Positions 22,377 through 32,247 of a DNA stretch of 64,000 nucleotides are shown in pieces. Under the pieces are notes generated by a model that was given only the letters and a program-made list of their open reading frames with translations, did not search any database and was not told the origin of the DNA. Source of the DNA: Chondrus crispus (Eukaryota > Rhodophyta > Florideophyceae > Gigartinales > Gigartinaceae); the NCBI RefSeq assembly GCF_000350225.1, contig NW_005178997.1, positions 93,967 to 157,966 on the forward strand. The letters are read 5' to 3'. A program made the position numbers and the translations under genes. Within the stretch, counting starts at the first letter, position 1; each line of letters starts with the position of its first letter.

Positions 22377-23110
22377 GCGGTGGTGCGGCGACGGCAATAG
22401 CGATAACGTGTGACAGAGGCGGTGATGGGCGGTAGCGAGCGAGTAGTGCGCCGAGCGGTAGTCCAGCGACGGCGAAGACAATATCGTGTTGCAGAGACGG
22501 TGGTGGGCGGTAGTGAGAGGGTAGTGCACCGGGCGGTGGTGCGGCGACGGCGACGGCGATACCGTGTAGCAGACGCCGTGGTGGGCGGTAGTGAGAGGGT
22601 AGTGCCCCTGGCGGTGATGCAGCGACGGCAGAGGCAAAAACACGCAGCAGACGTGCGACTGCGTGCAGTGGGGGTAGTGGGCGCGTGGTTCGCCCGGCGG
22701 TGCTGCGGAGATGACAGAGGCAACAACGCGCGCCAGACGTACGACCGGGTGCGGCGGAGGTAGTGGGAGGCTCGTGGTGCGCAGGGCGGATGGAGGCGCT
22801 GAAAGAGCGGCGGCAGAGGCGGTAGTCGTGGGGAGGCGGGAGCGGCGGCACAGGCGGCAGTCTTGGCGAGGCGGGAGCGGCAGGAGCGGCGGCACAGGCG
22901 GTTGTTGTGGGGAGGCGGGAGCTGCGGGAGCTGCGGCACAGGCGGTAGTCGTGAGGACGTGGGAGCAGCAGGAGTGGCGGCACGCGGCGGCACAGGCGGT
23001 AGTCGTGGGGAGGCGAGAGCGACAGGAGCGGCGGCACAGGCGGTTGTCGTGGGGAGGCGGGAGCGGCGGGAGCGGCGGCACAGGCGGTAGTAGTGGGGAG
23101 GCGGGGGCGG
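22377..23110. repeat. GC-rich minisatellites, 78-bp units then 36-54-bp units
   Basis: Units beginning GCGG(T)(G/A)(G)TG start at 22377, 22455, 22533 and 22611 (exact 78-bp spacing), with a degenerate one near 22697. From about 22800 a shorter unit GCGGCACAGGCGGTAGTCGT with GGGGAGGCGGGAG repeats to 23110. All periods are multiples of three, which keeps long Pro/Arg-rich frames open on both strands; I do not call these genes. Confidence 0.8.
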
Positions 23111-23268
23111 TCGTGGAGAGAAGCGTGATCCTGTGCTTCCAGTTACTTGCAGCTCGCCAAGTCGAGCGGATCGCGAAGCCGCTTTTGACTCGAAACGCCC
23201 AACAGAACAGTTGGGTGTTCAAGTGAGGTGCAGCGGGGAAGTGGCCCCAGCTCTTGGCCAAGCGACGC

Positions 23269-23758
23269 CCTAGTGTCTAGGTGACAAATGGCCTCATATG
23301 AGGTCACTTTTCAACTTAAATTTTCTCGACTTGTGCTAGCTGAACAAAATGGAAAAAGATACTCTCGCCACCGCAGATGACTTCTGCGCTGTGGAAGGGT
23401 GGAGCTTGGTGAGATCTGCACGTCCTTTCCAGGCTTTTTGAGAATACCTAAAGAAGAAGCTTTTTTAAAGAACATCAAAACGTTTTTTGTTGATATCTTC
23501 GAAACCAAAACGCCTGTTTAAAATATCATCCGATTATTGAAACTATATTAGATTCTTAGTATTTCTGTGTATTCATAACTGCTGTCCCGATGTTTTGCAG
23601 GAAGCTATTGCCGAGGGAATATTGGTTAAAGAAATGGTGTCTAAACTGATTTTATAAAATTTCGATTTAATGTATACTTTTTTGCAAAAAAACCCGGCCT
23701 CATATGAGGCCAAGCCCGACCTCATATGAGGCAAATTGCCGGTCGTCTAGACACTAGG
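23269..23758 (+). mobile_element. MITE related to the piggyBac element, copy 1
   Basis: A 490-bp element whose ends are inverted: CCTAGTGTCTAGGTGACAAA at the left and, read inward from the right, CCTAGTGTCTAGACGACCGG. The palindrome CCTCATATGAGG lies about 15 bp inside each end, and is doubled at the right. A second copy lies inverted at 42843-43313 with strong similarity along its whole length (for example TTGATATCTTCGAAACCAAA in the middle of both). It has no ORF. The terminal CTAGTGTCTAG and CTCA..TGAG palindromes match the piggyBac element at 14619-17306, its likely mobilising partner. Confidence 0.8.
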
Positions 23759-24248
23759 CTCCAGGGCCCGGAGGCAATATCACCCCCGGGGCCCTGGAGG
23801 GAGCAAACTTAGCTCAGAAAAGCGCGCCAGTGGTGTCGCGGGCCACGGCTCGTGGCGACGAGCGGAGACGTATCGGGGGACAGCGCAGGATCCAGTTCTC
23901 TATCTGACAAGTGTTGCAAGAGCTCGTGGAGGACAAGTGTCTTCGTGTTACTTGCCTGTTACTTATTCAAATTTTCTTGTATGATTTTTATTGGCTATTG
24001 TAGTGAATGCAATTCAAAAGTAAAAGTACATCTACAGTTGGGTACAGTGGGTACAGTTTTATGACATGCGGTATGTTTGCCACTCAAAAAGTAAAGGAAA
24101 TTAAATTTTGTGGTATGCAAAGCGCCACCCTGGCCCGGTCGCCGACAGAAGAGTCCCCTCCATTCGAGACATTCGAATAATTGGACTCTAATTATTGGAG
24201 CCACTGAGGCATATCATGCAAGATCAGCCGGACCCCGACTCGGGGCCA
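23759..24248. other. Intergenic with a short inverted repeat
   Basis: CTCCAGGGCCC and its complement GGGCCCTGGAG (about 23761-23802) form an 11-bp stem at the MITE border. No gene is seen. Confidence 0.5.
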
Positions 24249-24253
24249 ATTTG

Positions 24254-24528
24254 TGTCGCAGGAGGTGATAAGTAGCCTCGCACTGGATCGAGAGACTCAA
24301 ACTCGCGAGAGGGTGGCAGTGCGGGGGAAGTAAGGACTGAAGGAAAAACAGGTAGCGAGCTAGATGCTCGATTTACTCTGTTGTGTTTTCGTCTGGCCCC
24401 CTCCGTTCGTCTAGCGTCAGAACGGTAGGGTCATTAAATGTAAGATGCAGTGTAGGGGACGACGACGGATCTAGATTGGAAAATCCAAATCCCGATTGCG
24501 CGAACGCACAGGGTTACTGTGCACAACA
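24254..24528 (-). repeat. 3' LTR of the Copia element
   Basis: Reads TGTTGTGCACAG... to ...GCGACA on the minus strand (TG...CA ends). The outer flank is the target duplication ATTTG. It is about 95% identical by eye to the 5' LTR at 39200-39474. Confidence 0.93.
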
Positions 24529-24540
24529 CTCCCCTTGGTC
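24529..24540 (-). other. Polypurine tract of the Copia element
   Basis: ACCAAGGGGAG on the minus strand directly precedes the 3' LTR start TGTTGTG, the expected place and composition for the plus-strand primer. Confidence 0.7.
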
Positions 24541-25053
24541 GCGCGAGTCGGGAGCGAAGTGCAGTAGAAACTTAACAGCAGAGAATTGGTATACGGTTGG
24601 TTTCGAACGCGCGTACCCAGAGGTGAAATCATGGTGGGCGCCACATGTTGAAAAAGCTTGAAATGTTCTAATTTTCCAGGCGGTAGACAAGTAAAATGTC
24701 TGGTATAAAAGGACTCAGAAACATAGAATCATCCAGAACTGGCGGAGCGGTATTCGGCTCGACGAAATGTTACGGGGCAAGCAGCGGATTGGTGAGGCGA
24801 AACTAGCCCCAACACAGAACACAAGATTATTGGCTGACCACCTTAGGGTGTATTGAGGGCCGTTCAGAGCTTTCGAGGCTCTAGAGAACGGGACAGGGGT
24901 GTCGCCTTCGGGTTAATCCTCCGCCATAATCTTGGGTGTAAACACCAATTCGAAGCGAGAACGGTGCGACCGGCGACTGTAGCGTGTCTTAAGTTGATTA
25001 ATCCTTTTTTTGCATATTTTCACCAGCGTGACGCGTGACAGAGAGCCTGAGAC
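24541..25053 (-). other. Copia 3' untranslated segment
   Basis: About 510 bp between the end of pol and the polypurine tract. No ORF with recognisable motifs. Confidence 0.5.
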
Positions 25054-28000
25054 TCAGTTGAGGGGAGAACGAGGGTTATCTCGCACGATCCATTGTTCAG
25101 CTCTCGGCCTTAACTCTGCCGAGGTCAGAACATGTCGTAATGCCATCTGGTTCATTGCCTTCGTCAGTCCATCAGCGATGTTGTCGGCGGTCCGCACAAA
25201 CCCAATGTCCGATATTTCGAAGTTGTTGAATCCTTGTCGCGCTGCAGCTATGTCCAACATCAGCCTTTTTTCCGACGTTCGTGATCCTTTGGATATGACA
25301 TCGAACAAGCTTTTGCTGTCTGTATAAAGCTTTACCGGGACATGTAGGCCAGGGTGAAGGTGTCGAAGCTCCTCAGCCAGAGTGTAGGCGACGTCAAACA
25401 TGTCTCCAAATGCGATGAGCTCAGCGGCCATTGCGGAACGAACGACACGCCGCGCTTTGTAGGATTTAAATTGAATCGGAATAACTTTCCCGGAGTTATC
25501 GCCAATGAATACAATGTATCCGAGTTGTGAAGACAAATCTGGATTCATTGCAAAGGATGCATCGGAATATCCAATAACTCGTAAGTGTCGAGCGTCGAGA
25601 ATGGGAAATTTGATAACTACGCTCTGGTGTTGAGCATAGATGACGGTACGGTTTGTTCTCTTGATTATTGCGGTACGTTCTTCTTTGAATCATTCAAAGG
25701 TGACCTGAGCAAGCTGTGCCACCTCAAACAGTACATCCGGTCGACTGTGCGAGAGCCACGCCAACTTCATTCGCAACGAGGCGAAGTCGGAGAAGGTAGC
25801 TGCAACCCCTAGGGGTTTCAACTTCTTGACATATGCCTGTTGATTGAGCTGCAGCTGCTCACCTTTGTCGTCAAACGTGATGCGAAATCCAGTAAATGTG
25901 CATGGCGGCTTCTCGTTCTCGGCCATATCGAATTTCTTAGAAGTTGACTTCGCCAAATCACGGAAACCTCTCTCTCCGCTGCGAAGCATGTCATCTACAT
26001 ATGTGCCGGAGAGCCCTTTTAACAAACCATTAGTCATTCGAACATACAAGGCGGGGTCCTACTTCAATGGCGTCATACGTAGGTCCTTTCGATGGTGCTC
26101 GTCCAGGGTCTTGAACCAAAGATCCCCGGACTCACAGAGCCCATAAAGTGGCTTTAGGAGCTGAAGGCATTGCTCTGGAGGAAGTTCAAACTCAGGGACT
26201 GGCTTTTCGATGAAAATGTCGCGCATCAGCGGTCCTGCAGACTGCAAATAGGCTTGTCGAACATCCGAAGTCCACACCTCAAAACTGTGTATCGCTGCAA
26301 GTGCAAGGAGTAGGCGGATCGATGCTGGTTGCAATGTTTGTGCGGCATGTACCATCATGCTCTTGTACTTGTCCAGATGACCTCCGATCACATAGCGGGC
26401 CTTGAACTTGACAGTTCCGTCCTCAGTTGATTTGATTGCCAGTACAAAACGGCCGGATAAGATGTTACCGTCCGAAGGGACGTCCTCCTTTAAGATTATT
26501 TTAAAAGTTCCTCTTTCCAGAAGGTTTCTTATCTCCTTCCTTTTGGCATTATTCATCTCCATAGAATGGCATCGTGGGTCACTTGGGTCCAGTACCTCTG
26601 TCATATGAATATCGGTGTCTGCCACATCCTCCGTAGGTCTGAACTTCTTCATGGCATGGAGCAGGTCTGTGAAGAACGCCCTTGAGCCGTCCGGGGGTGA
26701 GATGTAAGGTTTGACTTGGGCGAAACTAAACGGCTTCGGCGGATTCCGTGCTAACTCATCAGATACGAGGACAATCTTCTTGTCACGGTCTACTTTTGTA
26801 ACAATGAATGGACCTAGCCACTCTCCAATACGATTGGCAACAACCTTTTCACGCCACACAAGGACCTTCTGACCAATCTCGAAGACTGTATCGGCGCCTC
26901 GAGGGACATTGTGCTTGAGGGCTCGGTTGACTCGCAGCCTAGCCATATTTCTTCCCATTTCTTGGCGGGCTTCTTTTGCAATAATGGCTCGTGCTGCCAA
27001 GGTTGCCTTAGGTTCGGCTTGCTCACCAAAGGCTCGTAGCGACGGGTATTCTCCGAATACCAGCGCAGACGGCACGATTCCTTCCGGGCCAAGGGTATCG
27101 TTGAGAGCATTGACGGATAGTGCTAGCAGCGTTGTATCTGAAACATTCTGATACACGACTTTGAGCTTGCGAAAAGTGTTCCGAAGTGGATGATGGTAAC
27201 GCTCTCCGATCCCAAGCGAATTATGAGATTCGATACCAGAGCTGTTCACTTGTACTCTTGAGGCACGGCCGATAGATATAAAAGAGTCCCTCAGTTGCTA
27301 TCCTTGATCCACACGGATCGAATTTGGGAGGCCCGTGTACACACTCGCCCAACATTCCACAATGGTAGACCATACCGTTTTCGTGGAGACATCCGGTAGG
27401 AAGCGGGCTGCACGAAAATGTGTCGATTTGTCGACAATGTGCAGGATGGGCTTTCCATTGATGTACATGATGTCTAGAACCAGGCCTTCGTTAAACCGGG
27501 AAGTGCGATCTCCAAACGATACACGAATGCGGCCTGGTCCGTCCTGAATACGTTGACATGGGTCACAGGCTTGGGATATTTCGTGGAGTGTTGCAAGCGT
27601 GTTTGGAGCCAGGTCTTTGGGACGGCCGCGTTTCAGCAAGTTGAATAGTTTTGTCGCGGAGGGGTGACAAAACTGACGGTGTAGCTTCTCTAGTTGTACT
27701 TTGGTAAAGAATGTCAGAACCGGGAAGCACATCTTTGCGTAAATGTGCTCATCAGAACGAGTTAACGGTACGTTCCAGCTATCGACTGCATATACTTCAC
27801 CGTCTTTCACTTGAACCACATCACGTTTGATGAGTTTGTTCGTGACTGTGTCCGCGATGAGGGCGTACTCATCTAGGATGTCAAGGCCAAGCAAAGCTGG
27901 GAAATCTGCGGCAACGGCATCCACATTAACGAAGATGGTCGGAATGCCACGGTGTGTGGCAAGTGGGAGTTCAATCTTCCCCAAGGAATCGAATGAAGAA

Positions 28001-28296
28001 TAGGCAAATCGGAAACGTTTTTGGCTGGGCTTAAATGGTCGAACCCTTCGTCCCAGTTTGTTAAACACACGGCGAACTTCTTGCAGGCCAACAACGCACG
28101 TCGGTGCTCCCGTATCGACACAGAAACTGGGACGAGTGCAGCGTGACAGAGTCCGGCTGATGTTGTGGATCTTGATCCGAGTCATGTTGACATCGGCGCT
28201 GTCAATTTGATGACGTCTAGGGATGATGGTGTGATGCGAACCAAACCATCTGGCAGGGCGTCTGCAACCAGACGCAAAGGAGCGACGCCCGCCTAA
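25054..28296 (-). pseudogene. Copia Pol: protease, integrase, RT, RNase H in one frame with three stops
   Basis: From 28296 to 25054 the frame is continuous except for TAG at 27298-27300, TAG at 26059-26061 and TGA at 25690-25692; there are no frameshifts. Order: protease (FCVDTGAPTCVVG); integrase zinc site (KLHRQFCHP, CDPCQR); integrase core with Asp in GLVLDIMYI and IRVDQG and Glu in SHNSLGIGERYHHPLR; RT with DVRQAYLQS and YVDDML; RNase H with SDASFAMNPD, YTDSKSLFDV and DNIADGLTK. All key catalytic residues remain, so only the stops disable it. Its start is not an ATG of its own: the frame opens at a -1 frameshift site at the end of gag. Confidence 0.92.
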
Positions 28297-28302
28297 AAAC
28301 CC
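28247..28302 (-). promoter_or_regulatory. -1 ribosomal frameshift signal at the Copia gag-pol junction
   Basis: On the minus strand the gag frame reads ATG GGT TTT TAG. The heptamer G-GGT-TTT (28302-28296) fits the X-XXY-YYZ slippery pattern and sits directly before the gag stop (28295-28293). Slipping back one base enters the pol frame, open from 28296 onward. Five bases after the heptamer, GGGCGTC (28290-28284) pairs with GACGCCC (28262-28256), extendable by GGC/GCC with one bulge. Loop bases CGTCTGG (28274-28268) can pair with CCAGATG (28253-28247), so a pseudoknot is possible, although the connecting loops are unusual in length. Confidence 0.75.
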
Positions 28303-28387
28303 ATTTTGTCATCAGTCCAGTACACCCGTGTCATTTCAGAATTTTTGACGTCCCCGCCCATGGTCGATGCCATGTGATTGACAGCAT
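28293..28387 (-). pseudogene. Last codons of Copia gag
   Basis: Continues the gag frame after the Ty3-B insertion: with the AGCAT duplication removed, the codon phase at 36705-36709 joins that at 28383-28387 without a shift. It encodes about 30 residues (NHMASTMGG..., VYWTDDKMGF) and ends at TAG 28293-28295. Confidence 0.85.
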
Positions 28388-29056
28388 TGTAGTATAAACA
28401 CCCCCAACGGAGGAGGGTGTATACGCAGTTCTTGCGGAGACCCCGATCGGCGGGAAGACGGGAAGCAACCCCAGCTAACGGAACCGGGCGAGCCCGGGGT
28501 AGCAGTGGTAGAGCGGGTACGGTCGGGGACGCGCGCACGCGCGGGCCGATCTACGCCTCGACGCCCAGGCGCAGCGCTGGGTGGCGTACCAGCGCTGACG
28601 GGCGGAGGCGGATCTAGGCTCGCTCGCGTGCTTGCGCGTCCCCTGCCCGCTCGGTTTCTAACTAGATACGGGCTAGTGGGGACCCGTTCTAGAATAAGCG
28701 GGGCGAGGTTGACCAAAGGCGTAGGTTCTGGACAAGCTCGTGCTTGTCCTCTCCCCTCCGCCGTCGGTCCGCTCATATTTAATATACAAACCTCTATAAT
28801 AACACTACAGTACCGAGGTACTGTAGTGGTCTACTGTAGTGCAGGTCGGCCTGCACTGTACGGTGTCAGCATCGGTGCTGACAGTACACGTGGTACCCGT
28901 GTGTGTGCGCTTCGTACGCGCCGGGTACACGTATGCACGTGTGATGTGGGGCACACGTGGACACGCTCGGTGGTACTGTAGAGCGTCGGGCTCTACAGTA
29001 ACTAAATCAATCGTGATCTAATCTAAAGAGAGTCCCCCAGGGGGGGTTATGCTACA
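28388..29056 (-). repeat. 3' LTR of Ty3-B
   Basis: Reads plus-strand TGTAGTATAAACACCCCC to GGGGTTATGCTACA; the family ends are TGTAGCATAA and its complement. It contains a run of hairpins: 12-bp arms CACTACAGTACC with a 2-base loop (28803-28828), 8-bp AGTGCAGG (28838-28857), 8-bp TGTCAGCA (28864-28883) and 11-bp TACTGTAGAGC (28974-29000). Confidence 0.93.
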
Positions 29057-29070
29057 CGGCCCCCCCCACA
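29057..29070 (-). other. Polypurine tract of Ty3-B
   Basis: On the minus strand GTGGGGGGGGCCG lies immediately before the 3' LTR. A similar G/A-rich block lies at about 32036-32049 beyond the unexplained insert. Confidence 0.55.
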
Positions 29071-29097
29071 AGTGTGAACGTCCGCGTTCACATGTGC

Positions 29098-32046
29098 CTG
29101 TAGGGTGGCTCGTGTTTTCCTCTCCGTCTCAACCCCCATTTTTCCCATCGTCTCTCGTCTGCGTCCGTCTCTCACTTCCTCGCGTGTCGGGCGCATCGTT
29201 CCTTACCTTCTCTCCCGGCTCGCATTCCTTCCGCCTATTGCTTTTCCTCTCCGTCTCGACTCCAGCGAGGTCGCCTTCCCTGCCTGTAGTGCGCTCGTCC
29301 TCTTCCTTCTGTACTCTGGTCCCCGCCGCGTCGCGCGGTGTCAACACGCGCCAAGGCGTATGGGTTCTTGCCCGCTCGCCCGCCCGTGGAGCGCGGCGAG
29401 TGCCGCTGTAGAGGGTTCGTCGCCCTCTCGCGATCCAGGTGCAGCGCCATGCGGAACGACCCCGGTCTTCGGACGGGCATGGGGAATGGGCGTGCGTTGG
29501 TCGTCGTCGCCGATATCGGTGGCGCACCGGCGCGGCTACCTTCTGTTTTTTTTTGTTCCCCCAGGTGGCTAACCGGCGCGTGGATCTGTGTCGATGAGCG
29601 GTGCGGGCGATGCCCTTACCTTTTGTACTCCTCGCCGTCGGCGGCGAGGTAGGGCGTGCAACCGTCCTCCTTCTTGGAGGCCCCTCGCCGTCGACGGCGA
29701 GGGAACCGCGCGGGCTGCTCTTCTACTTGGTACGTCTCGTCATCGGCGGCGAGGTCCTGATACCTGACCGTCGAGGGCGATCAGTCAGGGAGGTCGCTCC
29801 CCTCTTCTCATTTACCGACATCGTCGTGAGGTGGGGTGCACTGCATGGGGGATGACGAGCATGCGTGTACGAGCATGCGCCCGCCTTCGTCTGTTTCGTC
29901 CCGTCGACGATCGCGAACCTTTCGGAAGGTCGCTCGCTCCTCGTTCCTAGTTCACACTGATCCCTCGAGTTGTTGGCGGGTTACTGGGAAGAGTCTTCTT
30001 ACCCCCGACCTCCCTCCGTGTTGGGAAGTCGTTCCCGTCTCGTCCGGCCCGCCTTGCTGTCGAGCGTAGGGGGTCCTCAGAGCGCGGCCACGGGGGTTCG
30101 TCGTACGGCATCGGCCGTGGGAGCAGCGCCCCCGGCGGGTCCGACTAGCTTATATATCGTCCCTGGGTTCCTCGCCGTCGGCGGCGAGGACACCGCGCTC
30201 GACATATGAGTTTTCGTTCGTGTCCCTTGGCGTACGTGGCGGGGGAGCGCACCCGCAGGAAATGCTCTCATACTTGGTCTTCCTCGCCGTCTGTCGGCGA
30301 GGGACTGGTGCGCTGCCGCCAAGGCGCGCCGTACGGCATCAGCCGTGTGCGTAGTGCGGTAGGCGCTCTCGCCTTGCTTGTAGGTCTTCCTTGGTGCCCC
30401 TCGCCGTCGGCGGAGAGGGCACAGAACGCGGTAGTGGCTCTTCCTCGGCGTCCCTCGCTGTCCGCTGCGAGGGCGCGGCGCGCGGCGGAGGCTCTTCTCC
30501 TTGGCGCCCCTCGCCGTCGGCGGCGAGGGAACAGCGCGCGGCAGCGGCAATTCCAGCGTCGTAGGCTATTCCACGTAGGTGCGCAGCGATGCAGTGATGC
30601 CGCACTCCAGTGCCGGGAATGTCGGCGCAGATGGGCTCGCGTGGATCGACGCGTGCGGATCGGCGCGGACAGCAGCGACGGCGCGCGGCCCGTACTGTAC
30701 ACCTCGCTGTCCGTCCGTCCGCATCACGTGCTGCGTCTACGACGCACGCGGCGCGTGTCCGTTCAGCGCTGCACGCGCGCGACAGCCCCAGCTCTTGATC
30801 AGATCACCGAAAAAATTGCAAAAAACGTTTCCCGCGAAAAATTTCCAGCACAGGTCGTGGTTGGTGCGCTGTCCTGAACATGCAAAAATTTCCTCAAAAA
30901 TTGAAATCTTGGTTGCGTCGGCGATTAGCTGTGCCACGCGCGCGGATCCACGTACAGTACAGTACACCAAAAGGTGCATGCACCTTTCGATACCGGCCAG
31001 TAGGGCATGCGCTTGTCTGTACAGCGCTGCACCTGACCGTGATTGAATCGCCCAAAATCATTTCCAAAACACATTTCCTGCGAAAATGTATTTTTGCAAA
31101 AAAATCACAGCGCAGTCCGTGACGTGTGGTGCGGCCCCACCATGTCAGCGCCAGCGCCAGCAGCCGCCCCACGTCCGCCTCCAGCAGCGTCGTGCACACT
31201 CCGCTCTCGCACCAGCTCTTGTTCTGGCGTGGTTCCTGCTTTCCTCATCGGCTCACGGATCTGGTGTAAAATTTGCGTATGCCTTGGAACCCAGAGCGGC
31301 GTCGTCGCCCGCTGTCCCTCATTTCGTGGTACACGTGTTGACCCCCTTTTTTCTTCTTCGTACTAGGGCGCCACGGTGTCGGTTCTCTGGGTCCCCCGTC
31401 TTCCCTGTAGCGCGCACGCAGGCGTGCGCTCGTGCTCTCAGCTCCTCCGTCCATTTTTGCGCCAAATTCGGTGTCCGGCGGCGGTCGTGAAAAGCGGTCT
31501 GCGCTCATGTAATACTTGCGCGTCGGGGTCGTCTCCAGTACTCGATTGGAGCTGAGAAATCTAACGCGTCTCCACTTCTCGACTGCTTCTTCGACCGTGG
31601 CTCTCCTACCTCGTAGATGAGTCGGGCGCGGTCGCTCCGCTTCTCGTAACAAGCTACTGTCTCCCATCGGTACGGCGAGCCGTGTACCCATTACCGCAAT
31701 GGGGAGGTGTCTTTCCTGACGATAGACTACGCGGTCTCGTCAGTGTCTCTCCTCATCATCCGAGAGGACTTGTTTTCGTCTTGTTTTCGTAAGACAGTAC
31801 GTGCTGTGTTCGCTCCCGCCTCTTGTCGGCGACGTCGGAAGCCGTTCGTTGGCTGGACTTGTGGCTGCGTGCCGGCGTCGTGGCGCCCTCTGGCACTGGC
31901 TCTGTCCATCAATACGTCTTGACGCCGGGCGTCGTCCGATCGCGTGACCCTCCCATGAGGGCAGCTGTCCTTCCACGTCTCTCTTTCCGGTCTGCTGGTG
32001 CAGCCTGACGTTTTAATCCGCGAAGGAGCGGTCGAGGGCCCCCTCC
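29098..32046. other. Unexplained ~3-kb segment inside Ty3-B
   Basis: It lies between the chromodomain stop and the polypurine tract, where Ty3 elements normally have a short 3' UTR. It is bracketed by a direct repeat: GTGAACGTCCGCGTTCAC with similar flanks occurs at about 29060-29098 and 32036-32077. It is GC-rich, with an internal duplication sharing CAGCGCTGCAC (about 30762 and 31022) followed by similar A-rich stretches, and a hairpin array. Many frames are open on both strands because of composition; the minus frame 31691-31245 (148 residues, basic) is the least repetitive but has no domain I know. Confidence 0.6.
29630..30530. repeat. Dispersed hairpin repeat CTCGCCGTCGGCGGCGAGG
   Basis: Self-complementary units of the form CCTCGCCG-TCGG-CGGCGAGG occur near 29632, 29688, 29737, 30170, 30285, 30400, 30449 and 30508, some with one or two changes that keep most pairs. 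From about 30285 onward the spacing is about 50-115 bp. On the minus strand they give repeated PTARG residues. Confidence 0.75.
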
Positions 32047-32247
32047 TCAAGCGTGAACGTCCGCGTTCACGTTTGAGTCGAGGTCCATGCCGGTGCGTCT
32101 CCGGAGGCGTTGGGCGTAACGAGACACAAACTCCTCCGGGACGTGAGTCCGCGCAGTCCAGGTCGGCGTGTCGTAATCCGCCCACTTGATGAGGAACTCG
32201 ATAGTTCCGTCTTCCATATCTCGGTGCTTCAGTAGTCGCTCGACAGC
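32047..32247 (-). pseudogene. Chromodomain of Ty3-B, cut off by an in-frame stop
   Basis: Directly after the integrase stop (TAA 32248-32250) the same frame continues for 66 codons to TGA 32047-32049. It encodes AVERLLKHRDMEDGTIEFLI, then KWADYDTPTWTARTHVPEEF, the chromodomain pattern (VE+IL...E(Y/F)L(I/V)KW.(G/D)Y...TW). Chromoviruses use it to direct integration to marked histones. The stop detaches it from integrase in this copy. Confidence 0.82.

Noticed and set aside
22108-23261. Long Pro/Arg-rich open frames on both strands (up to 375 codons)
   Set aside because: They follow from minisatellite units whose periods are multiples of three; no domain or non-repetitive core.
25690-27300. 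Programmed readthrough of the three Copia pol stops
   Set aside because: Three different stops within catalytic domains and no shared context; ordinary decay is simpler.
28505-28981. Open frames inside the LTRs (also 36153-36629)
   Set aside because: Identical frames recur in both LTRs only because the DNA is duplicated; no coding signature.
30077-30877. Arg/Ala-rich frames in the hairpin array
   Set aside because: They arise from the repeated CG-rich hairpins; frames exist in several registers at once.
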